A DNA stretch of 64,000 nucleotides from the NCBI RefSeq assembly GCF_003149375.1, contig NZ_QFWH01000005.1:197252-261251 (forward strand). Reading direction: 5' to 3'. The notes below the pieces were generated by a model. That model was given only the letters and a program-made list of their open reading frames with translations. It made no database searches and was not told the origin of the DNA. Position numbers and translations under genes: made by a program. Source of the stretch: Vampirovibrio chlorellavorus (lineage in GTDB: Bacteria > Cyanobacteriota > Vampirovibrionia > Vampirovibrionales > Vampirovibrionaceae). Below, in pieces: positions 26,445 to 36,085 of the stretch; position 1 is the stretch's first letter, and each line of letters begins with the position of its first letter.

Positions 26445-26470
26445 AAAATGGGCTGAACGGCATGAGACGA

Positions 26471-27094
26471 CTATGGAAATTGATTGTGGATCACCACATC
26501 GTCCATCGGTAACTGGCCACCTCTGGGGCGAGCGGGCTGCACGGCCTTGCCAATGGCCACCATCAGGCCAATCACATGGTTCTCCGGCAGGCGGATAATC
26601 CGGGCCACTGCTTCCGGGTCGAAACCCACCATGGGGCAAGCGTCATAACCCATGGACTTGGCGGCCAGCATCAGGGTTTGGGCGGCAATTCCGCAGGAAC
26701 GCATTGCTTCATCCCGCTGGGTTTGGGGTTTGTCCGCATAAAAATTGGTGATGGCGGTGACTAAAAAGTGACGAACTTCTTCGGGAGCGGTTTGCCAGTA
26801 GCGCTCGGGCTGTTCCGCCCAGCTGTTCAGGTTGGCGCACAGCACAATCAGCAAGGACGCATCGGTCACTTGATCCTGATTCCAGGCGGCTGCTTTGAGT
26901 TTTTGACGAATTTCTGGATCATCGACCACCACAAAGCGCCAGTTCTGGATATTGAATGAACTGGGAGAAAGTAAGGCCAGGGACAGAAGACGCTGCTTGT
27001 GATCGTCTGGCATGACAAAGGCGGGATCATAATGTTTAACGGATCGCCGTTGTTCGATGGCGGACAAGGTATCGAGTGGGGTCATAACAGTCAC
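26471..27094 (-). CDS. Nitroreductase-family NAD(P)H-flavin oxidoreductase
   Basis: 207 residues with the FMN-binding pattern IEQRRSVKHYDP at the N-terminus, LALLSPSSFNIQNWRFVVV (about 37-55) and the C-terminal GYDACPMVGFDPEAVARII block. Such enzymes reduce nitro groups, quinones or flavins using NAD(P)H as homodimers. The natural substrate is not predictable. It lies downstream of galE on the same strand with a 174-nt gap. Confidence 0.9.
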   Translation of the reverse strand: MTVMTPLDTLSAIEQRRSVKHYDPAFVMPDDHKQRLLSLALLSPSSFNIQNWRFVVVDDPEIRQKLKAAAWNQDQVTDASLLIVLCANLNSWAEQPERYWQTAPEEVRHFLVTAITNFYADKPQTQRDEAMRSCGIAAQTLMLAAKSMGYDACPMVGFDPEAVARIIRLPENHVIGLMVAIGKAVQPARPRGGQLPMDDVVIHNQFP

Positions 27095-27268
27095 AGTGGC
27101 AGTCTCCAGACAATTTTCTGATATTTTAGCATCAACCGGTCAGGCGAATTCAAATTGTAAAATTTCTCGGCGATCAACAGTGCTTATGCCCAAAACGAAG
27201 AAATTTTTAAGCCCAATTAAGCGCAATTGGATGCCGGGCTTCGACGAGAAAACACCGTCACTTGGCGG

Positions 27269-28264
27269 TTATCGTCCGCTCGGGAATTGAGGATGCTGCT
27301 CCCACTGCCAGGCGGTTTCAACGATCTTCCGCAAGTCGTACTGGGTTGTCCATCCCAGTAAGCGCTGGGCTTTTTCGGCATTGGCCACCAGCATGGGGGG
27401 ATCTCCCGCTCTGCGGGCGGAATAGTCCACATGAATCTCCCGGCCCGTCACGCTTTGGCAGGTGTTAATCACCTCCAGTACGGATGAACCCCGGGTGCTG
27501 CCCAGGTTAAAAATCTCTCCACCGGGGTTGGCTCTCAGGTATTGAATCGCCGCGATATGGGCTGATGCCAGATCGTTGACGTGGATGTAATCCCGAATGC
27601 ATGTTCCGTCCGGGGTCTCGTAATCATTGCCGTAAATCTGGATGGCCTTGCGTTTACCCAGGGCGGTTTGCAGGATCAGCGGAATCAGATGCGTTTCCGG
27701 ATCGTGACGCTCACCGATCAGGCCGCTTTCATCCGCACCGGCTGCGTTGAAATAGCGCAAGGCCACGTAAGACCAGCCTTGAGCCAGTGAATAGGCCCTG
27801 AGCGCCTGCTCGATCATTAACTTGGTGGACCCATACACATTGATGGGATTTTGCGGATGCTGCTCATCCAGAGGCGAATAAACCGGGTTGCCATACGTGG
27901 CGCAGGTGGAGGAAAAAACGATTTGCTTTACGCCGCAAATTTGCATAGCCTTGAACAGGTTTAAAGTATGGACGCAGTTGTTCTGAAAATACTTGGCCGG
28001 GTTTTCCTGAGACTCTCCCACATAGCAGTTGGCCGCAAAATGTATGACTGTTTTGACCTCGTATTTTCGAAGGATTTCCACCATAGCCTCTGTATTGCCA
28101 ATGTCTTCTTTTTCAAAGTGAATACGAGGTGAAAATGAGAGGGCTTCCGCATGCCCTTGCGACAGGTTGTCTACCGCTACCAGCTCGCTTTCGGGAAAAC
28201 GATCCAGATAAGCCTTGATAAAATGGCTGCCGATATAACCGGCCCCACCGGTTACCAAATCCAT
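27269..28264 (-). CDS. galE: UDP-glucose 4-epimerase
   Basis: 331 residues of the extended short-chain dehydrogenase family; interconverts UDP-glucose and UDP-galactose with bound NAD. The start is at ATG 28264 (MDLVTGGAGYIGSH), chosen because GAGGTGAGG lies just upstream; a start at 28282 would add six residues. The Rossmann motif is TGGAGYIGSH. The catalytic residues are seen as FSSTCATYG (Ser/Thr region) and YGSTKLMIEQ (YxxxK). RDYIHVNDLA and NLGSTRGSSVLEVI are typical of GalE. It supplies precursors for surface glycans. Confidence 0.95.
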   Translation of the reverse strand: MDLVTGGAGYIGSHFIKAYLDRFPESELVAVDNLSQGHAEALSFSPRIHFEKEDIGNTEAMVEILRKYEVKTVIHFAANCYVGESQENPAKYFQNNCVHTLNLFKAMQICGVKQIVFSSTCATYGNPVYSPLDEQHPQNPINVYGSTKLMIEQALRAYSLAQGWSYVALRYFNAAGADESGLIGERHDPETHLIPLILQTALGKRKAIQIYGNDYETPDGTCIRDYIHVNDLASAHIAAIQYLRANPGGEIFNLGSTRGSSVLEVINTCQSVTGREIHVDYSARRAGDPPMLVANAEKAQRLLGWTTQYDLRKIVETAWQWEQHPQFPSGR

Positions 28265-28448
28265 AATCCTCACCTCAGTCATTGAATACCGGAAATACTA
28301 GCATACCTCAAACTCAGAACCAATGCGCCACACGGGCCTTATCCTGCCTGCAGGGTTTTTAAAAATGGGAAGGCTGACTGTCCTTAAAAATTTTGAAAAA
28401 AATTGGGTTCAATCTATTCGGGTGACCTGGTATTTTCTGTTCGATTTG

Positions 28449-31085
28449 TTATTCGGGCCCGTCATGAAAATCAATGTGTTTTCGATGGGTCATGGCCAAC
28501 TGTAGCGGATACGTGAAAATATTCATGCCCTGGGCGGTGACCTGAGACCAGGTGCCGTTGAAGGCCCCACGGATGGCATGCTGATAGCGATCCAGATTCG
28601 CTTCATCGTTGATATACGCGGTCAGCACCATGCCCTCGGTATCCGCAAGACTTTTGGGGAACGATCGATCCACCCGGTGCAGCATCATGCCCATGCGGGT
28701 TAAATTTTCCGCCACCGGCATAAAGGGGGCCAGAACCGATTGCAAAATGGGCCGGGGAATAACCAGTTGCGCGGGCCACACCAGCCCCAAGGCGGGGATG
28801 ACCGTGTAGGATTTCAGGGATGCCTGCAGCCCGGTTCTGGACATCATTTCCTGCATGGCGATTTCCCGGATATAGGTCTGAACGGCGCTCTCATCATCGG
28901 CCTTGACGTGGGGCGGCAACCTGAGCCGACCGGCCTCCAGGTGTTCGTTGAAAGAACTCATGACCCGGGGCAGGGTCAGCCCAAAATTGATGGGAATGGA
29001 AAAGGCGCCCAGCGTTCCGATGGAGGTGGACAGCATTTGTTCGTACAACTTGGGTTGCGCTTCCGTAAAGGTCTTGGCGGCGTACAGGGAGGCGGCCATG
29101 CCTCCCAGCCCACCCATGGCGACTGAGCGATAGGTGGTGGCCACGGCTTGAGACGCTTTTCCGTCGGCATCACCGGCGCCCATCAGAAGAACCCGACGAC
29201 GCAGGGATTCCAGCCAGCCCGGCAGATGGGTGGCGTGTCGGGCTGAAAAATAGTGACTGGCTGGCAGCGGATCCTCCGGCGGGGCGTTGCCGAAAACGTC
29301 TTCGTGACTGTTATTCAGGTCCATGCCTTTTAAATCGGCTTCCAGCACACCATGTTCCCCGTACCAGTTATCAATGGTATCCACCAGACTCAAAAACGCC
29401 AAGCGAATCCACATGGCCGGGTTTTTCCACACGTTTTCACCGGGCTGCGCCTCTCCCCCAATGTGGCTGGCAATCTGTTCACCGGCCACCCCGGCGGCAA
29501 ACCCCTTGGAGAAGGTGGCCACCGTGTCCAGCACATCAACCTGTTCCGCGTATTGCAGTCCCGCCAGTTGAATGGCCGCCAGTTTCGCTTTCAGTTCCCG
29601 TAATTTGGGATCGTTTTTATTGTGCAGTCGATCGTTCAGCAGCTTGGCGACTGCCGGATCGGAGGCGGTAAATTGATAAATATCGGCGTCCGCCAACAGG
29701 TCGAAGCAAGGAGTCTGGCTGCCTTTTACCTTGCAGTTGGGGCCCAGGCCCGCCTTCCCTCTCAGCAGGACAGCCTCGATAAAGGGCCACAGGCAGGCCT
29801 CTTTTAATTGCACTTTTTTAAACGCGCCCGGTTTGCCGGGGTCCCGGATTTCAATCTCTTCGCTGATGCGAAAGGTATCCACAATGGGGCGAAAGACGTG
29901 TTGCTTGAAGTGAGCCTCATTTCTTAAACGCAAGGCCACGGTGGTGTTGGGTTGTATGGGCGGTAAATCCTGATCCTTGAGCAAGGCGGCGATCAGTAGC
30001 TGGGCGTTGGGATCGTTGGATGTGACCTTGATCGGCAGGGCATGATCCAGCACCAGCGCTCTGGGATGGGGTAGGAAGCGCTTGAACCAGGACGGTTGAA
30101 CCGCATGGGCTTCCGCAGCTTGCGGCAGTCGATTGGTCACCTTGACCCTGGATTCTCCCGGTTCCAGCACCATAAACTCGTGGGGATCCTTGAGGGGCGG
30201 ATACTGGTTTTTCTGGAAGTATTGCGCTTTCAACTCGGCATCGGACATGGGGCGAAGCTGAAAGGACTCGGACTGCCGTAGCTTTTGGGCCAGTGCCTTT
30301 CCCCCTCGTGCCGATAAGGCGGCTGCCGCTTGTAAACGGTGGGACAGTTCAGCGCCGCTTTCCGGGGCTGAACCACCTTCGGACGAGGCAGCCGCCAAGG
30401 GCAGGGTGGAAGATTCAGGCAGGCTCTGGTCATCTTGCGGCAGGGCGTGACTTTCTCGCTCCTGCTGCCAAGCTACGATACTTTCCAGACTCTGCCGGAG
30501 ATCCGGCCTGGCCACTACTGGCCACATCAACGTGGCGATGGCCGGATGGGTCAGGGCGTTGTTGATCACCGTCATCAGTTTGGGTTCGTCCTTAAAAGCC
30601 TGAGTCAGCAGTCGTCTGGTTTCGGCCGTCGGCATCCCTGCTTCCAGATCGTACAGGTCTGCCAAGGGCAGTTGACGCTCCACAGCTTTCAGTAAACGCT
30701 CGATATCAGCCATTCTTTGTTCTTCATGGGCGGCTTTCAACTCGTCCCTGCGGCTGGAGGGGCTGATTTTTTTCTGAGCCCACTGCAGGAGACTTTGGGT
30801 GGTTGCCGATACGTGATGCGGTAAAAAATCAACGCTGGCCGTCATGCTGGAGAGTTTTTCTCCGCCTTTTTCAAGCAGCACAGGTATTTTTGCGTAGCCA
30901 CGCGGCTTTTGGTGATCCAGTAAGGGGTTGGCCGTGGCATCCTGCTGAAGCACCAACGTGGCCAGAGCCTCAGCCTGCTCGCTGGAAAATTGGCGGTTTC
31001 TGTTTTCCGCCTGATGTCCTTTAAAGCGCGGAGAAAATCGCTTCCGGAGCGGAAGTGACGGGGAATGGGAATCCAAAGTGAACAT
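28449..31085 (-). CDS. Large orphan protein, 878 residues
   Basis: I recognise no family. The start chosen is ATG 31085 (MFTLDSHSPS); an upstream in-frame ATG at 31133 is less likely. The N-terminal 40 residues are basic and Ser/Pro-rich without a signal peptide. Residues about 50-250 are mostly helical and charged, with a Ser/Glu/Pro-rich gap near 215-240. A middle part (about 270-560) contains mixed alpha/beta segments (VTNRLPQAAEAHAV, RALVLDHALPIKVTS). The last third has small-residue-rich hydrophobic stretches (TYRSVAMGGLGGMAASLYAAKTF, IGTLGAFSIPINFGLTLP) that could insert in or associate with membranes. A consensus promoter lies upstream at 31247-31274. It might be a secreted effector, but only its style suggests that. 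Confidence 0.7.
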   Translation of the reverse strand: MFTLDSHSPSLPLRKRFSPRFKGHQAENRNRQFSSEQAEALATLVLQQDATANPLLDHQKPRGYAKIPVLLEKGGEKLSSMTASVDFLPHHVSATTQSLLQWAQKKISPSSRRDELKAAHEEQRMADIERLLKAVERQLPLADLYDLEAGMPTAETRRLLTQAFKDEPKLMTVINNALTHPAIATLMWPVVARPDLRQSLESIVAWQQERESHALPQDDQSLPESSTLPLAAASSEGGSAPESGAELSHRLQAAAALSARGGKALAQKLRQSESFQLRPMSDAELKAQYFQKNQYPPLKDPHEFMVLEPGESRVKVTNRLPQAAEAHAVQPSWFKRFLPHPRALVLDHALPIKVTSNDPNAQLLIAALLKDQDLPPIQPNTTVALRLRNEAHFKQHVFRPIVDTFRISEEIEIRDPGKPGAFKKVQLKEACLWPFIEAVLLRGKAGLGPNCKVKGSQTPCFDLLADADIYQFTASDPAVAKLLNDRLHNKNDPKLRELKAKLAAIQLAGLQYAEQVDVLDTVATFSKGFAAGVAGEQIASHIGGEAQPGENVWKNPAMWIRLAFLSLVDTIDNWYGEHGVLEADLKGMDLNNSHEDVFGNAPPEDPLPASHYFSARHATHLPGWLESLRRRVLLMGAGDADGKASQAVATTYRSVAMGGLGGMAASLYAAKTFTEAQPKLYEQMLSTSIGTLGAFSIPINFGLTLPRVMSSFNEHLEAGRLRLPPHVKADDESAVQTYIREIAMQEMMSRTGLQASLKSYTVIPALGLVWPAQLVIPRPILQSVLAPFMPVAENLTRMGMMLHRVDRSFPKSLADTEGMVLTAYINDEANLDRYQHAIRGAFNGTWSQVTAQGMNIFTYPLQLAMTHRKHIDFHDGPE

Positions 31086-31246
31086 AGAGAAAGATACCTG
31101 TGACAAGATGGGTCGCCCATCGGCGAAATGCAAGTAGAGAGCGCTTAAAGTCTGGTTTAGAGTCAGAGAGCCCGCTTTAAATACTACGGTTACCGTACAA
31201 TAAGTGCTTTTTGCATGTCAAACACAGACAAAAGCCTAATAAAACG

Positions 31247-31274
31247 ATTATAGAACGAGTGTTTAGCTCGCCAA
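31247..31274 (-). promoter_or_regulatory. Sigma-70-type promoter of the 878-residue orphan gene
   Basis: On the minus strand, TTGGCG and TATAAT stand 16 nt apart (complement of 31269-31274 and 31247-31252), about 160 nt before the chosen start. A 13-bp palindrome (31185-31197, TACGGT-T-ACCGTA) lies downstream in the leader and could be an operator. Confidence 0.55.
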
Positions 31275-31332
31275 AACCTGACGCCAGGATGCATTGGCTC
31301 GCCAATGGTTTGTTCAGAATGACTGAAAGGCG

Positions 31333-31938
31333 TTAATCCCGGGGGGCGGCCACTTTCCCCATTATCACCTGGTGGGGTTCAGCGGCGGGGGACAATTTGA
31401 GCGGGGGGGTGACCGATGTTCCGGGGACAGGCTTCTTGGGTCTTGGGGGCAGTTTGCAGGGCTTTTTCGAAGTGGGGATATTCCCTTTGGGCTCAGTAGC
31501 TTTCATTGAGGCCATGCCGCCCTGAGTTGCCTCCATTTTGCGGGGTGTAAGCGCTTCCCCCAGGGTCATATTTCCCTGATTGGGCTCCACTGCCGAGGCG
31601 GGTCGCACATAAAACAGTCCAGCAACGGTCACCATGCTGGCCACCGCCGCTATTTTCCCGAACCTTTTCATGAACCGTTTTCGGTGCAACGTTTTCAGCC
31701 CGACCGGGCAATCCCGGGTCAGCAAGGTGCCATCGGCCCGTCGGAAAAACCGGATGCACAGCTGTCCTTCACTGTCTGCAATCAGTGCTTCGGCGGCGTC
31801 TCGGGTCATGCCGGACAAGTTGTAGACGTTTAACTGGCATTGCTGGCAAAAGCGCTTTTGATGATCGCCAGTCATCTTCTCCCAGTCTGCGGAACAGTGA
31901 GCGGCAACGGACAGGGTCTCAAGCCATAATTCAGGCAT
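31333..31938 (-). CDS. Cys-rich N-terminal domain protein with one membrane segment
   Basis: 201 residues from ATG 31938, which has AAGGAG 8 nt upstream. Residues about 8-90 form a Cys-rich module: HCSADWEKM, RFCQQCQLNVYNLSGMT, LCIRFFRRADGTLLTRDCPVG. Its five Cys, including a CxxC pair, could hold a metal. This pattern (C..W..M...RFC..C...V.N.S.MT) occurs in many uncharacterised bacterial proteins. A single hydrophobic helix (about 104-121, IAAVASMVTVAGLFYV) follows, then a Pro/Lys-rich tail. A membrane-anchored sensor or anti-sigma-like protein is conceivable; function unknown. Confidence 0.7.
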   Translation of the reverse strand: MPELWLETLSVAAHCSADWEKMTGDHQKRFCQQCQLNVYNLSGMTRDAAEALIADSEGQLCIRFFRRADGTLLTRDCPVGLKTLHRKRFMKRFGKIAAVASMVTVAGLFYVRPASAVEPNQGNMTLGEALTPRKMEATQGGMASMKATEPKGNIPTSKKPCKLPPRPKKPVPGTSVTPPLKLSPAAEPHQVIMGKVAAPRD

Positions 31939-32127
31939 GCGGGGAACTCCTTGGCTGACGAGGGGGCAATACGAAGCAGGGTTCTCAGCCTTGACGAAGG
32001 CAGACTGTTCAGGTTCCACCGTGCGCCGACTCAGTCCAAAATTTTTCAAGCCCCAACATTAACTGCGTGGCGACTCCCATTCAGGGGCTCACTTAATGGC
32101 AATCAATCACCATCTATCAAGCACGGG

Positions 32128-33153
32128 CTACAGCGGTAGACCGGCCAAATCCAGCTCAACGGGCAGTCCATTTCGTTTCATGGAAGCGTCGCAGGCTTCC
32201 AGCATTTTGACGATTTTCAGGCCAGCAAGGCCATCATTGATGGGCTTTTGCCCCGACTTGATGCAGGCGATAAAATACTCGCACTCTTTCAGCAAGGCCT
32301 CATGCCCATCCAGCTTGGGAACGTAGATGTCGCCCGTCCGGTATTGCACAATGGAGGCCAGGTCTCCGTCATTAACATCCAGAATGACCCCTTTGTCATA
32401 CACTCTGACTTTTTCATCGGGAACCAGATCGTTCCAGACCAGCATCTTTCGGCTTCCCCCAATCAGGGTGCGCCGAATCTTGACCGGGGAAAACCAGTTG
32501 AAATTGAAATGGGCAATACGCTTGCCGCTGAAATGAGCGGTCACGTAGGCCACGCTTTCACTACCATCGGAGAAAAAGTCCATGCCCTGCGCCGAAATAG
32601 CCACCGGTGCGTCCGGCATCAGGTGATTGATAATCGAAAAATCATGCGGGGCCAAATCCCACACCACATTGACATCCGACTGGAACAATCCCAGATTGAC
32701 CCTGGATGAGTCGTAATACATCACGTCCCCAATCACGTTGTCATCCAGCAGTTCTTTAATCTTGCAAACCGCGCCGGTAAACAAAAAGGTGTGATCCACC
32801 ATAATCAGCAGTCCCCGGGCATCGGCCAGGGCGATTAGTTCTTCCGCCTGACGAGAATTGGCGGTAAACGGTTTTTCCACAAAAACGTGCTTGCCATTTA
32901 TCAGGGCTTCTTTGGCCAGATGATAATGGGCAGAAACCGGGGTGGCAATAGCCACGATGTCGATTCCCGGCGAGTGTAGCAAATCCTCACTGTCCGAGCA
33001 GGTGGGCATGCCGGGGAACATCTTGTGGGCTCGCTGCAGGGCGCGTTCGTCCCGGTCGCAAATCATGACCACCTGCGCGTCTTCCACGGCGTGAAAGTTT
33101 CGCACCAGATTGGGGCCCCAATAACCAAAACCGATAACGCCAATTTTAAGCAT
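32128..33153 (-). CDS. Gfo/Idh/MocA-family oxidoreductase (sugar dehydrogenase)
   Basis: 341 residues. The N-terminal NAD-binding motif is GVIGFGYWGPNLVRN, VEKPFTAN carries the family EKP lysine, and the substrate domain contains DLAPHDFSII (His-containing active-site region). It resembles the WlbA/UDP-sugar 3-dehydrogenase branch that makes 3-keto sugars for 3-amino-sugar synthesis. Its divergent neighbours (glycosyltransferase, FAD oxidoreductase, methyltransferase, acyltransferase) support a role in surface polysaccharide synthesis. The exact substrate is not readable. Confidence 0.85.
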   Translation of the reverse strand: MLKIGVIGFGYWGPNLVRNFHAVEDAQVVMICDRDERALQRAHKMFPGMPTCSDSEDLLHSPGIDIVAIATPVSAHYHLAKEALINGKHVFVEKPFTANSRQAEELIALADARGLLIMVDHTFLFTGAVCKIKELLDDNVIGDVMYYDSSRVNLGLFQSDVNVVWDLAPHDFSIINHLMPDAPVAISAQGMDFFSDGSESVAYVTAHFSGKRIAHFNFNWFSPVKIRRTLIGGSRKMLVWNDLVPDEKVRVYDKGVILDVNDGDLASIVQYRTGDIYVPKLDGHEALLKECEYFIACIKSGQKPINDGLAGLKIVKMLEACDASMKRNGLPVELDLAGLPL

Positions 33154-33351
33154 GGACACTCACTTGTCAGATTTCTGAAATTCTAAAAACCCAGTGAAAT
33201 CAACCGAATAGAGTATAACAATTAAAATATTAACACTATAATGAAAGTATCCCCTGCTATAAATTGTGTATTTTTTCGTTAGTTCAGGTTCGCTTTATTT
33301 TTTTGTTTTGGTTGTTACCTTCGGTTCAAGTGTGAAAGTGAGTTTTTGTCG

Positions 33352-34587
33352 ATGCATCCAGCTTTGAAGTCTCCCCAAAAGCCGGTAATCCAAGGTAAAA
33401 AATTGTCCCAGAAGATTGTGCTTGTGAAGGGCGGCAGTCAGTACGATGTACTGAGAATCTTTGTTGATCATCTTGCTGAGGCTTTTCAGGAGCTTGGCGA
33501 GAGTATTGCGGTCGTCGATCTCAACCAGGAAGACTATATTGAGGATTTGAAGAAAATTTCCGGGGGCATTAAGTTCTTTATTTCTTTTAATGGCAACGGC
33601 TTGTCGTTAATGTGTCAAGACAAACCGCTTTACGACGTGATTAAGGTGCCGGTGGTCAGCTGGTTTGTGGATCATCCGTTTTACCACTGGGATCGGATTA
33701 CCTACGCTCTGCAGCAGAGGCTGATTTTTTTCAGCAATCAAAACAGTCATGATTTTTATTTCAATTACCTCAGAAAGCCCAATACCGTGGATGCCTGTCT
33801 TCAGTTGGCCGGGCGGCAGGTGGTGAAAGAGATTGTACCCATTGCTGAGAGGCCTTATGATCTGGTGTTTTTTGGCAGTTGCTTGTCCAGTCTGAAAGAG
33901 GCTGAGGAGCGGCTGGACTACGGTAACAAAATTCTGAACACGGTGGTCTGGGACACTATCGAGCAAGGCAAGTTTGAGACTGAGCGTGAGTTGCATCACA
34001 TTTTCTTTGAGCGTATGGAGGCAGGAGGCCTCTACCCATTGGAGCTTTCCCCGGAAAAAATGGGGTGTCTGCTCAGTGATATTGATCGCTACATTCGAAT
34101 TTTCAGAAGAAATCACGTTCTGAAAGCCTTGGGCGATTATCCGATTGCGATTTTCGGTAACGGCTGGGAGCAATTTGAGCATCGCACCGGGAACATGACA
34201 TTTCTGCCGGCGGTCAGTTTTACCGAGACGCCACACATTATGGGGCAAAGCAAGGTCGTGCTGAATATCATGCCCAACAACCGGGCCGGTATTCACGAGC
34301 GTTTGACCTATGCCATGCATCAGGGGGCGGCTTGCCTGAGTGAGGATATTCCCGGATTGAGAAGTGAATTTGAACACGAGAAAAATATTTTTAATTTTCA
34401 ATTATCTCCCAATCTCGCTGATACGTTTTCGGACCAAATTCGGGCCATGCTGGGCGATTTGGACCGGTTACAGCAGGTCGCCGATGCCGGACGCAGTCTG
34501 GTGAATGAAAAACATCACTGGAAACATCGGGCCCAGATGATTCTGGATGCGCTTGAAGTTCACAAAGTTGCCATGCTTTTAAAGTAA
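33352..34587 (+). CDS. Glycosyltransferase, CgeB-like (GT-B fold)
   Basis: 411 residues from ATG 33352 (a TTG at 33346 is an alternative). The N-terminal half shows WFVDHPFYHWDR near 99-110 and FFSNQNSHDFYF. The C-terminal half has the group-1 transferase pattern: AIFGNGWE, VVLNIMPNNRAGIHERLTYAMHQGAACLSED (about 300-330, nucleotide-sugar binding) and a final helix. CgeB-type enzymes add sugars in spore coat, maturation or surface glycan pathways. It is followed after 16 nt by an FAD enzyme in the same operon. Confidence 0.8.
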   Translation: MHPALKSPQKPVIQGKKLSQKIVLVKGGSQYDVLRIFVDHLAEAFQELGESIAVVDLNQEDYIEDLKKISGGIKFFISFNGNGLSLMCQDKPLYDVIKVPVVSWFVDHPFYHWDRITYALQQRLIFFSNQNSHDFYFNYLRKPNTVDACLQLAGRQVVKEIVPIAERPYDLVFFGSCLSSLKEAEERLDYGNKILNTVVWDTIEQGKFETERELHHIFFERMEAGGLYPLELSPEKMGCLLSDIDRYIRIFRRNHVLKALGDYPIAIFGNGWEQFEHRTGNMTFLPAVSFTETPHIMGQSKVVLNIMPNNRAGIHERLTYAMHQGAACLSEDIPGLRSEFEHEKNIFNFQLSPNLADTFSDQIRAMLGDLDRLQQVADAGRSLVNEKHHWKHRAQMILDALEVHKVAMLLK

Positions 34588-34603
34588 CTGTAGTGGAGGG
34601 CCA

Positions 34604-36085
34604 ATGCCAGCTGCAGAGCGTAATATTCTGATTGTCGGTGGGGGTACGACCGGCTTGATGGCTGCCACCCTGTTAAGTCAGGCCTGGCCGGAACGAAATA
34701 TTGTGCTGGTCGAAAAATCAAAAACGCTGGGTGGCCTGTTACGATCCTTTGATTATGGCGAACATGGGCGTTTCGATTGTGGGGCTCATAACTTTCAGGA
34801 AACCCTGATTCCAGAGCTGGATGATCTGTTCCTCAGTCTGCTCCCCCCTGAACAGTGGCATGTTATGGGCGGACGAGAGCGGGAGATTGCCGGCCATTAT
34901 TATCAGGGAACGTTGCGGGAAAATACCCCCTTTGTTGATTTAAGGGGGCTGCCAGAATCATTGTACAAAGATTGCGTGCAGGATTTTTTCTGGAACCTGA
35001 GTCAGCAAAAGTCAGACGATTTCGATCAGGCGCCTCAGGGTGCTTACGCCTTTTGCCTGAGGCACTATGGGTCGGTGATTACCGAGTCTGTGATTCAACC
35101 GATTCTTTTTAAACTGTTTGGAAAAGAGATGCAGTCCTTACACAGGTTGCCGCTGATGTTTCTACATTTGAATCGGGTGGCTTTTCTGGATGAGTCGTTG
35201 GTGGCCGATTTAACGAACTCCCGGCATTTACGTAACCGCGTCGCCTTCAGTGATCAGCGAGACCTGCCCCTGGAACGTTCAGCGGGCAAGCGGAATTTCT
35301 ACCCGAAAAAATTGGGCATGCAGCAACTGATTGATGCCTTTGAAGCCCGGCTGCGGCATAGAAATGTGACCATCCTGACCGAGGCCACCATCCGGGAATT
35401 TCAGCAGCAAGATGGCAGACTAACTTCAGTGACCCTCAACCGGACTGCACAGGAGCCCCTCAGACTCTCGGTGGAGCATGTGGTGTGGACTGCGGGAATT
35501 CATCCCTTGACCCTCACCCTGGGCTTACAAGATCCGGCGGACTGTTTTGATCCGCCCTTGCAAACCGCCTTTGTTCATTTCCAATTAAACGAGATGTTGC
35601 AAGCCAATGATTTGTATTACATTTACCCCTTTGATTCCCAGTTTTTAACCTATCGGGTGGTCAACTACGCTAATTTTTGCCCGCAGGCCGCACAGGGGCC
35701 AAGCTATCCGGTGACCCTGGAATTGTTTTTGCGCCCTGATACTGTGTGGGATAAGGATGCCTTGTGTCAGCGGGGCATTGAGGAACTGCGAGGGATGGGG
35801 CTGATTTCAGAGTCAGCGGAGATTTTATTTGCTGCCGCTGAAATTACAACGGACGGCCTGCCCATGCCCACTTTGAAAAATATCGAACTGACCAGAACCC
35901 GTCGGGATCGTATTCAGGCCAAAGCACTGAAAAACTTGACCCTGCTTGGGATTCTGGCCGAAGATGAATTGCTCTTTCACAAAGATGTAAATGTACATGC
36001 GTTTCAGCAACTCAAGTTGCTGATTGCCCGATCATTGCCCGCTGTTTTGCAGGAGTCCACCCCATGTCTTCCAATCCATCCGTAG
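34604..36085 (+). CDS. FAD-dependent oxidoreductase (amine oxidase / UDP-galactopyranose-mutase-like)
   Basis: 493 residues with an N-terminal dinucleotide-binding motif NILIVGGGTTGLMAATLL, followed by LVEKSKTLGGLLRSF and FDCGAHNFQET, typical of the protoporphyrinogen-oxidase/UGM-like superfamily. A C-terminal FAD contact (DGLPMPTLKNIE) and FHKDVNVHAF follow. GGAGG precedes the ATG by 4 nt. Clustered with glycan genes, it may act on a sugar nucleotide or a glycan-linked lipid. The reaction is not predictable. The end overlaps the next gene by 22 nt. Confidence 0.75.
   Translation: MPAAERNILIVGGGTTGLMAATLLSQAWPERNIVLVEKSKTLGGLLRSFDYGEHGRFDCGAHNFQETLIPELDDLFLSLLPPEQWHVMGGREREIAGHYYQGTLRENTPFVDLRGLPESLYKDCVQDFFWNLSQQKSDDFDQAPQGAYAFCLRHYGSVITESVIQPILFKLFGKEMQSLHRLPLMFLHLNRVAFLDESLVADLTNSRHLRNRVAFSDQRDLPLERSAGKRNFYPKKLGMQQLIDAFEARLRHRNVTILTEATIREFQQQDGRLTSVTLNRTAQEPLRLSVEHVVWTAGIHPLTLTLGLQDPADCFDPPLQTAFVHFQLNEMLQANDLYYIYPFDSQFLTYRVVNYANFCPQAAQGPSYPVTLELFLRPDTVWDKDALCQRGIEELRGMGLISESAEILFAAAEITTDGLPMPTLKNIELTRTRRDRIQAKALKNLTLLGILAEDELLFHKDVNVHAFQQLKLLIARSLPAVLQESTPCLPIHP

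Noticed and set aside
27057..27290. Plus-strand frame between the nitroreductase and galE genes
   Set aside because: It overlaps both coding regions antisense and shows no domain features.
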